From contig CM051521.1 of NCBI GenBank assembly GCA_028015205.1, positions 97,750,513 through 97,814,512 of the forward strand: a stretch of DNA of 64,000 bases, read 5' to 3'. Both the position numbers and the translations under genes were made by a program. Position 1 is the first letter of the stretch. Every line of letters starts with the position of its first letter. The notes below the pieces were generated by a model. It was not told the origin of the DNA and searched no databases. It saw nothing but the letters and a program-made list of their open reading frames with translations. This DNA is from Mytilisepta virgata (taxonomy: Eukaryota; Mollusca; Bivalvia; Mytilida; Mytilidae). Below are positions 1 to 12,644 of the stretch, piece by piece.

Positions 1-1011
1 TTTAATTGTCTAAACAAATTAATGAAAATGTTTATGCTTAGTTAAAAAAAGTTAACTCTAAGATTTGCTTAGGTTTGTAGAAAAACAATTTGAATTTGTT
101 AGTTTAATAACTCTTGTCTGAAAATCTGTCACTGTCGGAGATGTTACCACAGTAGCTAGAGGGATAGTCTGACTGATAATTGTTCTGTTAAAACATCACT
201 CGGATTTTTGTTGCCCTTTAGTTAGTGCAAATGTGATTTTCTATGGACTTTTTGTATTCACATTTGTCTTGTGTTTATGAAAATTCAACGGAAAAGAGCA
301 CTATTTATAAACACTCGGGTTAACTCTCTGACAGTTTGAACCACAGCAATTTATACAATTTTTAAAAAACATTCAAATGGTATTTCTATTTAATATTTTA
401 CGTCCCAGGTGTGTTTTTTTTTTTTATGTAGATGATTTGTTTATATTTGATATTTGTTACAATGTCTGACATTAAATGTAGTATTTTATAAATGGACATT
501 ATGTACTGCCTAAAAATTATATTCATGCATTGTTGTATCCATTTCTTTGTAGATTTCTACTTATTTATTTATTTGCACCAACGATGAATCATGACCATAC
601 AATATATAGAATTCCAAACTGATATTGTCATACCTGTGTTGTGTAACACATTAGTGTTGAAGGGTACAATGAAATAGTGCTCTGAAAAACACCATTCCTT
701 CAAAATATTTTATCATTAAACCCTTCATACTCTTCTGTGTTAACAAACTTTTGTATTGTTTTAATCATGTTTTTTAAGTTTGAAAAATCTCTGTATTGTA
801 TACTTTATGTACAGATGGTGCAATTATAGGACAACACATTTTTGCTCATTAACATTTTAATGTGGGATCCATCAGTCATTGTTGCAGTACATGCTGGGGT
901 TATAATGAATTGAATCTATGGGGGAACAAATTAAATAATAAAAAACATATCTATATTTTGAATTTTTTTTTAATGGCCATCAATAACATACGAAGGATTT
1001 ATTGTGTTTTT
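1..1011. other. No gene seen; AT-rich, possible 3' UTR of an upstream gene
   Basis: No open frame with recognisable protein content was found on either strand. The stretch has no obvious repeat and reads like untranslated or intergenic DNA. An AATAAA signal lies at 937-942, just before the first dispersed repeat begins, so the 3' UTR of a plus-strand gene lying left of the window could end here. That is inference from one hexamer only. Confidence 0.3.
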
Positions 1012-1537
1012 AGCTCACCTAGTCAACGGGCCATGTTAGCTTTTGCCAGCAATTTGCATCTTCTCTGAAACCACTAGTCCAAATTGAACCGAACTTGGCA
1101 GGAATGTTAATTGGATGGTTCTATACAAAATTTGTTTTTTGTGCCGATTGGATATTTGACGTGGCTACCAGGGATAGATAAATTCATTCTGATTGGGCTT
1201 GTCTTTAACACTTTTTTCAGAAACTACTGAGCTAATTGAATTGATTTTTGCATGAATGATCCTTGGATGAACCTCTACAAAATTTGTGTGCCCGATCAGA
1301 AATTCAAGATGGTTGCCACAGTCAAGACTTGGTTTAACATTGAACACTGTGGGAAATTTGTACAAGTCTTGTCACAGCTGGACTTAGTTCAACATTGGAC
1401 ACTGGAAGAATTCTTTACATATCTTCTCTAGAAGTGCTGAACACTAGAACAATTTCTTAGATCTTATCTAAAAGCGCTTTGTCAGTTGTGGTCACCTAAA
1501 ATCCAGGTGAGTGATTCAGGCTCCATGGAGCCTCTGG
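1012..1537 (+). repeat. AGCTCACCTG-type dispersed element, copy 1
   Basis: It opens with AGCTCACCT after a run of T and ends with the module CCAGGTGAGTGATTCAGG followed by a short hairpin and CTCTGG before TT. The interior carries the family phrases about 'aaccactagtccaaattgaacc' type modules in diverged form. Nine long copies occur in this window. The 5' end motif is repeated inverted and subterminally at the 3' end, an asymmetric arrangement. See the finding on Helentron-like ends. Confidence 0.75.
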
Positions 1538-1544
1538 TTGTATT

Positions 1545-4500
1545 CAAATTTCATGCCTGCAACGAAGTTTTGGTGAGAAATGGGTAGTACTATCCAGTGG
1601 TGGGGTAAACTTGAACCTTAATAACTTTGCATTCATAATACCTACAATTCAGATTTTTGGTTCAGATACCTTGTGGTATAAACTTTGCTGCAGTATACTT
1701 GTCTTGTGACCCTGACTCTGGTTTCATGGTTCACTGCATGAAAATCTGCATCTGTTTCATGGTGAAATCCATTTCTCAACAACTATAATACCTAGACCCA
1801 CCGTATTTGGTCAGTAGATAATTCTTGGTACGTGTCAGTCTGACACCTGCCTTTTGACCTTGACCTCAATTTCAAGGTTGAGTGACCTGGATCACATTTT
1901 CAGGATTAAATCCATTTCTTAGCAACTAATACCTAAGCCAACATATCTGGCCGATAGATAGTTCTTAATAGGCACATCCCAGTCTGACACGTATCTGGAT
2001 CTTGACCTCAATTTCCTGTTTGAGTGACTTTTGTTACTATTCCGTGATTAGGTCAATTTCTCAGAAACTGAAACGCCTAGACCCACCATATCTGGTCTTC
2101 TGGTAGTTCTTGCTGGGTACATTCCAGTCTTGCACTTCTGTGGACCCTGACCTCAATTTCATTGTTTAGCGACTTGCATCCAAGTTTCGTGATTGTCCAT
2201 TTTCAGCTAATGTAATACCTAGTCCCACTGTATTTGGTCCTTGGATGGGTCTTACTGGTCGGACGCATGTCTCTAGACCTCAACCTCAATTTTTATGGTC
2301 GTGATTTGTCACATATTTCTGGGCAACTGTAACGCCCATCATATTTTGTATGTAGATGGTTCTTATTGATTTCATGATTGACCCAATATACATTTTCACG
2401 ATTTAGTCTATTTCTCAGCAACTACAAACTAGACCCACAGTATTTGGTTGATAGATGTTCTTAGTGAGTATATACCATTTTAACATTTCAACTACCTTAC
2501 CTTACTTATATTTCATGCTTGAGTAAGTTGTTTCACATTTTGGGGATAGTGTCCATTTCTCAGCAACTGCAATACATGGATCAACCACATTTATTCAATA
2601 GATTGTCCTTTGTTGGTACATGCTGTCCGAGACCTTGACCTGAATTTCACACTTTCATGTTGAGTCCATTTGTCTTGCTGTAATACCTATATCCACAGTA
2701 TATGGTCTGTATATACTTCTTGGCAGGTAGGTGTCAGTCTGAAACTTAACCTTGACCACAATTTTAGATTTGAGTGACTTGTCCCATTTTTAGCTCACCT
2801 GACCTGAAAGGTCAAGTGAGCTTTTCTCATCACTTGGCGTCTGTCGTCGTCGTCGTCTGTTAACTTTTACAAAAATCTCTGAAACTACTGGGCCAAATGT
2901 AACCAAACTTGGCCACAATCATCATTGTGGTATCTAGTTTTAAAAATGTGTCCGACCACCCCGCCTGCTAACCAACATGGCCGACATGGCTAAAAATAGA
3001 ACATAGGGGTAAACTGCAGTTTTTGTCTTATAACTCAAAAAATCAATTAGAGCAAAACTGACGGGGTAAAAATGTTCATCAGGTCAAGATCTACTTGCCA
3101 TGAAATTTTCAGAATAGGTCAAACCTTTGTTGGGTCATTGCCCCTGAATTGTTAATTTTAAGGATATTTTGCAGTTTTAGGTTATTATCTTTATTATAGA
3201 TAAAGACAAATTGTAAACAGAAAAAAATGTTCAACAAAGTAAGATCTACAAATAAGTCAACAAGACCAAAATCATTGATTGACCCCTTATAGGAGTTTTT
3301 GCCCTTTAAAGACGGCATCCAGCGTAAACTTTCCTTTAAAGACCTTTTCCTCTCAAACCACTGGGCCAATTGAGATTAGGAGATTCTCTTTCAGAAATAT
3401 GTCCAATGACCCGTACTGTTGACAAAGATGGCTGCTACAGCCGAACTTAGTTTAACACAGGGCCCTATAGGAAAATTCATTGAAAAATCTTCTTGTCTTA
3501 AACCACTTGACCAATTGGAACCAGACTTGGCAGCAATGGTCCTTAGATGGTCCTCTTACAGAGGTGTTTCCGATGACCTGTACTGTGAACCAAGATGGCC
3601 GCCACAACTGAACTTAGTTTAACATAAGGCCCTATAGGAAAATTCATTGAACAATCTTCTTGTCTGAACCAGTTGACATATTGGAGCAGGACTTGGCAGC
3701 ATTGGTCCTTAGGAGGTCCTTTTTCAGAAATGTGTCTGATTTCGTGGACTGTGAACCAAGATGGCCGCCACAGCAGAACTTAGTTTAACATAGGACCCTA
3801 TAGGAAATTCAGTCAAAAATCTTCTCGTCTGAAACCACTAAGCCAATTAGAATTAGACTTGGTACCAATGGTCCTTAGATGGTCCTCTTTCAGAATTTTG
3901 TGCGATGACACAGACTGTCAACCAAGATGGCCGTCACACCCGAACTTAGTTTAACATAGGGCCCTATGAAAAAATTCATTGAAAAATCTTCTTGTCTGAA
4001 ACCACTTGACATATTGGAGCCAGACTTGTCAACACGGGTCCTTAGGAGGTCCTCTTTCATGTGTCCAATCACCCGGATTGTCAACCAAGATGGCTGCCAC
4101 ACCGAACTTTGTTAAATATTGGACCCTATAGGAAAATTCATTAAAAAATCTTCTTGTGTGAAACCGTTTAGCCAGTTGGAACAAGACTTAGCAGAAATTG
4201 TCCTTAGATGGTTCTCTTTTAGAAATTTATCCGTTGACCTGGACTGTCAACCAAGATGACTGCCACAGCTGAAATTAGTTTAACATAGAAAAACCAGCCA
4301 AATTGACCGCAACACTTATATTTTTAGGTCTGCTGAAGGTGAAAAGTTAAATCCAGGTGAGCGATACAGGCTCTTGAGAGCCTCTAGTTACAAAGGTTAG
4401 AAATTATTTGTTCTATAGATAGTCTTTGGTGGGTATATACCAGTCTGAGACCCGTCAGCTACATTGGAGACAGTTTTAGGCTTGAATGACATGCCTGAGA

Positions 4501-4640
4501 TTTTTCAGACACATGTTGCCTGATCATTACTATATCTTTAAATTCATTTTCCTTGGACTTGCAATATCGGCTTACCGATAATCTACTATGTGCCCATGTG
4601 CGTACTCAGGCGAGACATTTAGTATATCCATTCTTATTGT
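1545..4640 (+). repeat. 147-bp tandem-module element, copy A, interrupted by an AGCTCACCTG element
   Basis: The left end (about 1545-1590) matches the left end of the copy at 39,318 in diverged form (GCCTGC, GAAGTTTTGG). It then runs through many diverged modules containing 'ctcagcaactgtaatacc', 'tttggtctatagatag' and 'accttgacctcaatttc'. A full AGCTCACCTG element sits inside at 2792-4387. Module sequence resumes at about 4410, and the shared right end (ACTCAGGCGAGACAT) is at about 4613-4631. This is a nested insertion. It encodes no protein. Confidence 0.75.
2792..4387 (+). repeat. AGCTCACCTG-type element, copy 2, full length, nested
   Basis: Starts AGCTCACCTGACC with an immediate hairpin (CTCACCTGACC / GGTCAAGTGAG) and ends CCAGGTGAGCGATACAGG, a hairpin AGGCTC/GAGCCT and CTAG before TT. 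The interior has at least five tandem modules of about 164-167 bp, each with CCAAGATGGCCGCCAC (positions near 3590, 3757, 3921, 4084, 4251). Small open frames inside are repeat translation, not genes. The copy at 35,888-36,662 is its close inverted relative. Confidence 0.85.
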
Positions 4641-4765
4641 TGGAAATACTCTGATACACTTTTCATGAATATACAATTATGCATTTTCATCATTAACTTG
4701 ATAGAAATTTTGTCTAGTCGTCGATTCTAACAACCTTTGTTTGAAGTGTTTACCTTCAGAATGAT

Positions 4766-4816
4766 CCACTCGACTATATAGCGAAGCCGCTTTCGCTTTT
4801 TTTATATAGTCGAATG
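4766..4816. repeat. Short inverted repeat (hairpin)
   Basis: CCACTCGACTATATA at the left faces TATATAGTCGAATGG at the right, with a partly paired middle rich in AAGC/GCTT. It is a simple foldback sequence without coding content. Confidence 0.7.
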
Positions 4817-4920
4817 GCACATTGATAGTAAACGTGTATTATGAGTAAATATATGGTATACTGGTATCCTTATGATACAAATAAATGGCGAAAATTAGAA
4901 AACAGATATTTATGCTGATT

Positions 4921-4939
4921 GGGGGGGGGGGGGGGGGGG
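4921..4939. repeat. 19-bp G homopolymer
   Basis: An uninterrupted run of 19 G. Similar C or G tracts occur at 9904-9917, about 27,816-27,829, 28,026-28,047 and 33,390-33,407. Length will be unreliable in sequencing. Open frames rich in proline or glycine across these tracts are artefacts. Confidence 0.9.
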
Positions 4940-7408
4940 CTATGAGGGGCCCAAGACAGGGTCCTGTCCTCAAGCACCTGTTGTATGATCGACAATTTTT
5001 CCAACTGTAAACATCTGGCCAATACAACATATTCCTGAAAACAAACGGATAAATGCAATTTCCCGCAGGAATGTAGTGTAATTAACCTTTGGTTTCAGTT
5101 GAAAGTTTCATGATTCAATGAAAAATACTTAGTCAGTTCACACTAGAAAAATTACAGAATGCCATTCAGTAATCTCAACTAATTTTCATCAAACCATCAA
5201 AATCGATATAAAGAAAAAAAATAATCCACAGTAATTCCCACTTTGAAGTGTGTATATAGTGTGATGTAACATGACTTTTATTAATAATGGACTTGAGGTA
5301 TTCCAAATATTTTGCATAAACGCCGTATAATTTGAATAAAAGAAGCCTTACAATAGTTGAGAACTGAAAGTATAGAAAGTTCAGAAGAACATATAAATAT
5401 ATAATAAAATAGATAAACTGAAGGGTTAATTGTGACCAAAAATTAATGGAATGACTATTTAGTTTAAATCAGCCATGCTCCCTCAAACAAGAATATATTC
5501 CGAAACGCTAACAGTTTTCTTCGAGAACGGTGCCACAGAATATACTGATCTCTCAGGATCCCGAATGGACTTAACCTATTGGCGGCTTGTTAACTTCACG
5601 GTTATACCCACACGGGTTTGAAACTCATTCATCTACCAAATTACCACATATAAATAACTTATCAATTTCTGAGAAACTGAAAAGTATATTTTCTCATAAT
5701 GATCTTATGCAGTTTGCTGCTCCATTTGTAAAAAAAGTCTCTCGACCTTAGGAAAGTGGACTCTACAACTGCATAGAGTTGTACTTGTACAAGTTTTTGT
5801 ATGCTAATGTGGTTTTGCCATCGATATAGTTTCAGTCTAAATAAATATAAATTTGACTAAGTTTCTGGCTTCGTAGTTATCCGAATTTTCTCAGAATTCT
5901 TACCTGTATTTATTTTATCTCCTTTCATTAATTATAAGGGTTTTAGGTCCATATTTGTTCAAAGTCTTTAAGTTTTCATTCATTTTATTCTCAGCTGATT
6001 TTACCGTCAACCGGAAGCGGGAGTTAGCGCGTGCAGAAGCGCGAACTTTTAGTAATTTAATTTCATTGGTCTATTGATAACTATTTTAGTCAATCAGAGC
6101 ATGCTATGTAAAAATTATTCGTAGTCTTTCGGGTAGATAGTTATTTTTATATCCTAAAAGCTAGGTATTTTTCGAAGTTAAAACCTGTGAACTGTAAAGG
6201 GTTCATTTAAGTTGAAAAGGTCACACTTTTTCTACTATATAAGTCCATATATTTCTCATACTCATTGGTACATGTCTAAAGGCGACAGGTATGTTACCCG
6301 AGGGAATTGTTTTCAATTCTAGTTTTTGAGACGGTTTACTTGGTTTAATACCAGAGAGGATTGTTTCAATCCATTTTTATTGGTATTTAAACCTGCGCAA
6401 TTTTGTAGCTTATATAACCTCCTTTTTGCTGGTATAATTTTTATTAGATTTTTTTATAGATACTCCCGGTAGGTAAACTGTCACACGAATCCTGGTTTAA
6501 AGTTAAATAATAAATTAAATAAATAGAATTGTTTGATAATTGATGCTGATTTCATAATTTTGTACTTTGTTATAATAAAAATTGTACTTTAAAAATCTTT
6601 GTTTTCCTAGCCTACAAGCATCCGAGAGATACGAACCAGGACGGGTACTCCATTACACGGGCCAGGACTAATCCCTACCGAACCCCACCGTGTACTGGGA
6701 CCTGCTCCTGTTAAACTATATTAATATGAATTATTCTTTGTTTATTATATGTTCATTTTGTTTGCTGTCATCCCCTAGGGCTATTACCATGGATTTCAAA
6801 TAAATATTTAATTTTAAGTATAAAACGGTAGTACATAAATAATTTAACCAAAGATAAAATGAAAATAAAAGCAACGTTGAAAGGATTTCCATGAAAGGTC
6901 TATAAGTTAATGTGAAGTTATCTCGCTTGATATAGTTCACAGAACAGTTATTCAATGTTCTTACCTTGTCTGCGGATTTTAGTCTTTTGAATCCCCTTCA
7001 GTCTTATTGTTTTGGTGTTCTTTTGCGATATTCAACAAGCAACAAAATGCAAAAGGTACTGTAAGAATGATAAAGAAATGACAGTTTGCTGGCCTTGGAA
7101 TATTTGTAGATGAAAATTTAATACGTTTTATTTTTAATTTTTAGGAGATACTAGTACATGCAAGAGAGAAAGGCGAAATATATATATATTTTTTTAATAG
7201 TTCAGTAAAAAAATATATCATAAACACAATCTTTCAAGATCGCAGAACAATAAAGTAGAAGGTACCTAGTGAATTGGAACCGTGGTCGACCATTATACCA
7301 TGTCTATGGTATTTGTCTTTTTATGCTATAGCAAGTTTTGAAAGTTTTCCGTTCTTTCTCAGTGCGTTCTTGAACATGGATGTTTGCATGATTTATTAAA
7401 CCATTTTT
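4940..7408. other. No gene seen; possible LTR-like promoter block around 6000-6640
   Basis: No credible coding frame. The part from about 6000 to 6640 has CCAAT-like motifs (ATTGGT near 6065, 6265 and 6378), a TATATAAG box near 6236, a second TATATAAC near 6412, and a GC-richer tail at about 6600-6715. This could be the promoter-bearing terminal repeat of an old retroelement, but no second copy was seen here, so the assignment is weak. Confidence 0.25.
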
Positions 7409-7969
7409 AGTTCACCTTGATCGAATGATCATGCGAGCTATTGCCACCACCTGGCGTCCGTCTTCATCGGCGTCGTCCTAAAACTTTTAAATTTTAATCT
7501 TTTCTGAAACCACTGCGTCAATAGAGAATAAACTTTGGTGAAACGTTCCGGACCATTGACCAATATGGCACAGGTTACTAAACATAGTAAGGAATGTAAG
7601 AATTTGAGGCAGTTGCGTCCTAGTTGCTAAAATGGTGCATAGGGGGTCCCCTTTCAAAATTGTGTTCAGAGGACCTTGGACAAATGTGGCCACCGTTACT
7701 AAAAATAGAAAACACCAATCAGAAAATAATATTTAAAAATCTCTGTGACAACAAGGTGTCTAGAACTTAGACCAATATTGCTGCCGTTACTAATAACTAA
7801 TATTAAGAACATACCAGCAAAAAAATATTTAAAAACCTCCTCTGAAGATACTTCTTCAAAATCATGTTAGATTGTGGACCAATATGTCCACTATTAATAA
7901 AAAAAAAGCAAATAGCACCAATAAGCTTTTGCCAGTGAGTGATGCAGGCTAAATAATATGAGCCTATAG
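7409..7969 (+). repeat. AGCTCACCTG-type element, copy 3 (short, diverged)
   Basis: Starts AGTTCACCTTGATC with a hairpin to GATCATGCGAGCT, then the family phrase CACCTGGCGTCCGTC, diverged modules with ACCAATATGG, and an end GTGAGTGATGCAGGCT then CTATAG before TT. Shorter and more decayed than copies 2, 6 and 7. Confidence 0.7.
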
Positions 7970-8509
7970 TTATGTCTAAAGCATGCGTTTTAAACAAATT
8001 TCTAGATTTTACTGAAACTTTGTTGTGGTAAGAAAACAAAAAAGATTAGCAGAGTTACCTGTAATCAGGAGGTAAAAATTTCAATATTTATCATGATATA
8101 TTCCTCTTTACTGTCAGCAAAAAAAATCATACATGTAAATAAAAAATAGATACTAGTAGATTTATAACCATATTTTTAAGACATTTTTAACGTTTTGTGG
8201 CACATTGCTCCTTTTACAGTTATTCAAATGGACTCTAGAATCAGAAGCGTTAAAAATAAAATCACATTAAAAAACCATTTCACTGTGTCGACGTCGACAT
8301 GAATTGAATATTTAAAATACGAAAATAATGGAAATTGTACAATAGTTCATTTCTTGTTATTTTTGCTCGAATGATTTATCGATGCATAATCTATTCGTTT
8401 TTTCATGAATGTATTATATACATGTGTAGACATACATTCACTAGGAATTGCATTTGATGGATAACATTTCTAATATATAACTAGAAAACTAAGATTTTAA
8501 ACTTTACCC

Positions 8510-8711
8510 ATCGTCGGAAACCAACGGCCGGTCGCGCTTACGCTTTGCTACACTTAACGGTAAGTGTGTAAGTGTAGCAAAGCGTAAGCGCGACCGGTCG
8601 TGGGTAAGTGTACCAAAGCGTAAACGCCGGTTGGTAAGTGTACCAAAGCGTAAGCGCAGGTGGGTTAGTGTACCAAAGCGTAAGCGCGACCGGCCGTGGG
8701 TTTCCGACGAT
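8510..8711. repeat. Compact palindromic minisatellite with terminal inverted repeats
   Basis: A 202-bp GC-rich island in AT-rich DNA. The ends are inverted (ATCGTCGGAAACC at 8510, GGTTTCCGACGAT ending at 8711). Inside, 29-bp arms at 8528-8556 and 8569-8597 are perfect reverse complements around a 12-nt loop. The right arm sequence is then repeated directly at about 8608, 8638 and 8668 as roughly 30-38 bp units with the core CAAAGCGTAAGCG. Any protein read through it is repeat translation. Confidence 0.9.
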
Positions 8712-9639
8712 CTATGAACTTTACAAGGAGAAACAAAATTAATACAATTGTACATGATATCTGATACGTTTGATGTAGATTAATTTCAGTCAAATTTGAT
8801 TTCGTGTACATATTAACGGTATAACCTACTGACAGCTTAGAATAAAAATCATTCATTTGCATTTCACACTTGTCTCCTGGAAGACTCGATCTTAAGTATT
8901 ATGCCAATTGGATGTACTGTTGTGCAAAAAGTCTTTATCCCTTATATCCTTTCAAACCGAAACTTAAAGACAATCTCGTAAAGTTCAAATCCGGCAACAA
9001 CAAACAAACATACTTTTATTTAAAAAATATGTGATAAACTTATTCATGAATTCCAGAAAGGATGACATTGCTTGGTATATTAAAAAAACAAAACATTTTG
9101 GTATCACGTTCAACGTACAGTCATAACAAAGATAACCTTAACTGTCTTGAAAAATTCTGATGCACAAGATGTGCAGATTTACGACTCTTCAGTTGTGCTC
9201 AAGGCTGTTGAAAACCAAAACAATAATCGAAAAACGTTGAAGAGCAATTAAAAAAATTCCAAAATTACCTATAGGGTAAAGCCAAAACCATCCAGGGACA
9301 GAGCAATGCGCGAGAGAGATACTCCTTATAGTTTTCACAAAATATTACATTTCTGTAACAGTGAATTTAAATCAGTTTTGGGCTAATATAAACATAGTGG
9401 CAACTGATCTTGTGATACTGTCGAGTAACGTTAACAGATTCGGGGAAAAATCGCCATAGACCTCTGAGTCCATCGTATTTAATATATATGGTATAAGCAT
9501 AACAGAGGCTCGGATAGATAAAATTGTAGTTATTAAAGATTAATGCTGAGTAATCAAATCAAATCTTCAGAAGATAACTACCTTAGCGGAGAAATATATT
9601 ATTACTAATCGCTGAATTCAAATACGAGTACCAGAAATA

Positions 9640-9765
9640 AACTACGCGTGACCTAATTCGAGATTGACCACGGCCCTAGCATATCACAAAAAGGCCGTCG
9701 TCAGAGCAATCTCGGACTACGCGTGACCGATCTACGCAGTATATATATCACGCGCACGAGTTATT
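9640..9765. repeat. Inverted repeat with flanking direct repeats
   Basis: ACTACGCGTGACC occurs directly at about 9642 and 9716. Between them CGAGATTG...ACGGCC faces GGCCGT...CAATCTCG. The stretch looks like a small foldback element or the remains of one. No coding content. Confidence 0.6.
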
Positions 9766-9869
9766 TACAGCTGTAGTTCGGTCACAATTAAGTTGTTTTT
9801 TCCTGGTATTTCAATTCAGCGATTGGTTATACTTTTTATTACATTGTACAGAATCTAGCATTTAAGCAG

Positions 9870-11120
9870 AAACTATAACTGTGAGTGACCTCACTGAGTG
9901 ATACCCCCCCCCCCCCCCTTTCCGCTTGCAATACTTGGAGTTGCGCTTATATTTAATTAAAAAACAGTTATAATGTTCCTATGAAGCCGCCTGAATTCTA
10001 TTGTGTTGGATCCAGGTTGGGTAACATACTTCATACTAGATTGCATATAAAATGCAGTAGTCTTAAATGTGATTTATTCAGAAGTAATATAGTCGACACT
10101 TGTTATTGTTTAATTGCGGAAATAATTAATTTAGAAACTGTTGAACATTTCTTTTTAGTATGCTCATTATATATAGCCCAGAGAGTAAGTCTGTTGTAGG
10201 GAATGCGTAATCTTAATTTTGAAATCAGTATAGAAAATATTCGTTTTGGAAACAGTGATATGGATACTGACAATAACGCTAGATTATTATATATGGGTGT
10301 GTATGGGATCATGTGAAGTTGGAAAATGCGACCTACCGTTTCGTATGTTTCAATACTGCCTTATCATGCTATGTTTATTTTTTTTTAACATACTTGTTTG
10401 TAAATATGATATTCTGTATATGTAATATATTGTCTTTCCCAGTCTGTATGTATAGAGGAGTAGACTTCACAAGTTGTTTACTTGTGTTTGATCCTATTGT
10501 CTTATGTAGTCTTGACAATAAAATATGTTTAAAGTAAAGTCGTGCTTACAAGCTTTAAACATGTAAAACACTTAAGTTGAATGATCTCCCTTTGCAAACA
10601 TACGGCGATAATTATCTTGCTTCATACACATCTACATATGATGCCCAACCTTCATAAAAAATTTCATCAAAATCCATTTAACGGTTTAGGTTGAGTTGCG
10701 CTTACAAGCTTTAAACATCTAAAACCCTTAAGTTGGATTAACTCCCTTTGCGAGCATCCGGGGATTATTATCTTGCTTCATGCACATCTACATATGATGC
10801 TCAACCTTCATATAAAGTCTCATCAAAATCAATTGAACAGTTTAGCAGGAGTTGAGCTTACAATTTTTAAATATGTATAACCTTAAGTTGGATTATCTGC
10901 CTTTGAAACATCCGGCGATAATTATCTTGCTTCGTGCACATTTACACATAATGCCCAACCTTAATATAAAGTTTAATCAAAATTTATTGAACGGTTTAGG
11001 AGGAGATTCGCTAAAAAAGTACATGGACAGATGGTACGACAGACAGACAGACGGACGGACGGACCGGCAGACAGTGTGATTCCTATATACACCCCAAAAC
11101 TTTGTTTGTGGGGGTGTAAT
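9870..11120 (+). repeat. 156-bp tandem-module element, split by a LINE fragment
   Basis: Modules begin CTTACAAGCTTTAAAC at 10,545 and 10,701, and in diverged form at 10,857, an exact spacing of 156 bp. Each carries 'cttaagttggatta', 'tcttgcttcatgcaca' and 'ctcatcaaaatca'-type phrases. A GACA/GACG-rich simple repeat (about 11,036-11,070) follows, then a terminal hairpin (CACCCCCA-type arms around 11,088-11,118). The first module start (GTTGCGCTTA near 9941) is separated from the rest by the LINE remnant at 9951-10,540. Confidence 0.7.
9951..10540 (+). mobile_element. LINE (non-LTR retrotransposon) 3'-terminal fragment
   Basis: The translated stretch from about 9981 contains LGNILHTRLHIKCSSLKCDL, then cysteine pairs and VEHFFLVCSLYIAQR. 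That is the C-terminal cysteine/histidine region of LINE reverse transcriptases (CxxC near a HFFxxC motif). A stop at 10,197 and at least one frame disturbance near the first CxxC show decay. The 3' end near 10,520-10,537 reads GACAATAAAATATGTTTAAA, a typical LINE tail. No catalytic domain remains. It sits inside a tandem-module repeat with similar sequence (GTTGCGCTTA / GTCGTGCTTA) on both sides, which may be a target-site duplication. Confidence 0.65.
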
Positions 11121-11164
11121 AAATTAAAATAAAACGGAATGTGTCTTTTGATATCACTCCGCGG

Positions 11165-11275
11165 CAAGTGTGACGTCACTTCCTGGAGTGAAGTACCGGC
11201 TGTTTTTTTTCGCATGTGATTTACAGATTTTCTTTCGCTCATATACTACGATAATTCACCGGTTACAATGTAATA
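11165..11275 (+). repeat. Dispersed repeat, partner of 38,275-38,390
   Basis: GTGACGTCACTTCCTGGAGT and the trailing CAATGTAATAAA resemble TTACGTCACTTCTTGGAGTG and CAATGTAATAAA at 38,277-38,390. The middle is diverged. No coding capacity. Confidence 0.5.
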
Positions 11276-11300
11276 AATTGTTTCCTTATCGGAAATTCTG

Positions 11301-11580
11301 ACTCTACAATTGAGAGTCATCCTCCCAAGTCAGGGTTTTGTATCCACGTTCGTTCCTACAAACCCCTGACATCAAACATTCATATTTTGCGGGTCGAACA
11401 TATCGCCGTCTGGTGTGTTACCTAGAAAATTCTACCTACGACGCAAATGGGTTATCTTTTGACCTTGGGAAGTACCAATGAAAATCGTTCACTTCCGACC
11501 CATACAATATGAATGTGTAATGTCGGGTTTGTAGGAACGAACGTTGATACAAAACCCAGACTTGGTAGGATGCTGAGAGT
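11301..11580. mobile_element. MITE-like foldback element with long inverted ends
   Basis: The left arm (about 11,312-11,400) reads CCCAAGTCAGGGTTTTGTAT and GTTCGTTCCTACAAACCC. The right arm (about 11,493-11,578) is its reverse complement with few changes. Arms are roughly 85 bp with a centre of about 90 bp. There is no coding frame. It looks like a non-autonomous DNA element; no clear target duplication was found. Confidence 0.75.
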
Positions 11581-12640
11581 AAAAAGTACTAAAAGAAAAA
11601 AGTGAGTCTGAATTAGATACCCAAAATAATTATGTGAAGGACCTCATCTTTCCGATAGAAAATAACAACTATCATTGAAAAAACTAACTCTACTGCTGCA
11701 GATGAACCACTATAAAGTGATCAACCTCAACCACTAAAGTAACAAATAACCTATATTTAGAGTAATCAACCGCGCATCGCCAATATATAGATGTACAGTG
11801 ACATTTTAAAGTCAAATAACAATAATCATAATAAAACATCAATTGATCACTTTAAATGTGTGGCAATATAACACATATATATTCTTTGAGGATACTCATA
11901 TTCGTATAAATATCTCAAAATAGAGAAATAATTTTACAGATCATCAATCATCTAATTATTTATTATCTGGTAAATATTTATGACTACATAAACAATCCAA
12001 CTATTCGTGTCAGATTTGAACTTTTTTTTCTTTCTGTATTAAAAGGATATATATTTTACCTTATGAGCAATATTTCTTGTTATTATAGTTGGTGTGTAAA
12101 CAAGAGTGGACACACAAAAATGTCTCGCCAGTCGTGTGTTTCTAATGAAAGTAAATGCTATCAGATATATTGCATACAGTATTCGAAAAACAGGCCAAAA
12201 CACAAAAACTTAACTATAACCACTGAACCATGAAAATAAGGTCAATGTCAGATGACACCTGCCAGTTGGACATGTACACCTTACAATCCTTCCATACACC
12301 AAATATAGTAGACCTAAAATCAATCAATTGCACATAGAAAATAAAAAAAATCTGCTCTATCATCAGGAGCATTTCAGAAGGTGAAAGGGCAGTAATTACG
12401 ATAGCGGAATTAAAAGGTAGACTAAGAATTTTATACTCATTTTAAGGAAAATGGTCTCGAATTTCAAGATATTGAAATTTGCCACTGATATCTTCCGTTT
12501 TTACATATACGCAATTTTAACTCTTATATTGAATATAAACAATATTAATTAAAATTATGGATTTTTACATGCCTTTTCCCTTTGGTGTAGTGATATGGTT
12601 CACTTCTGTTGTTATAGAAATGAACATGGGAAATGTAAAT
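11581..12640. other. No gene seen; AT-rich, one dispersed repeat unit near 12,190-12,330
   Basis: No credible coding frame. The segment 12,190-12,330 contains AAGGTCAATGTCAGATGACA, then CAGTTGGACATGTACACC, which I recall as part of a common molluscan dispersed repeat. That identification is from memory only. Confidence 0.35.
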
Positions 12641-12644
12641 AACA

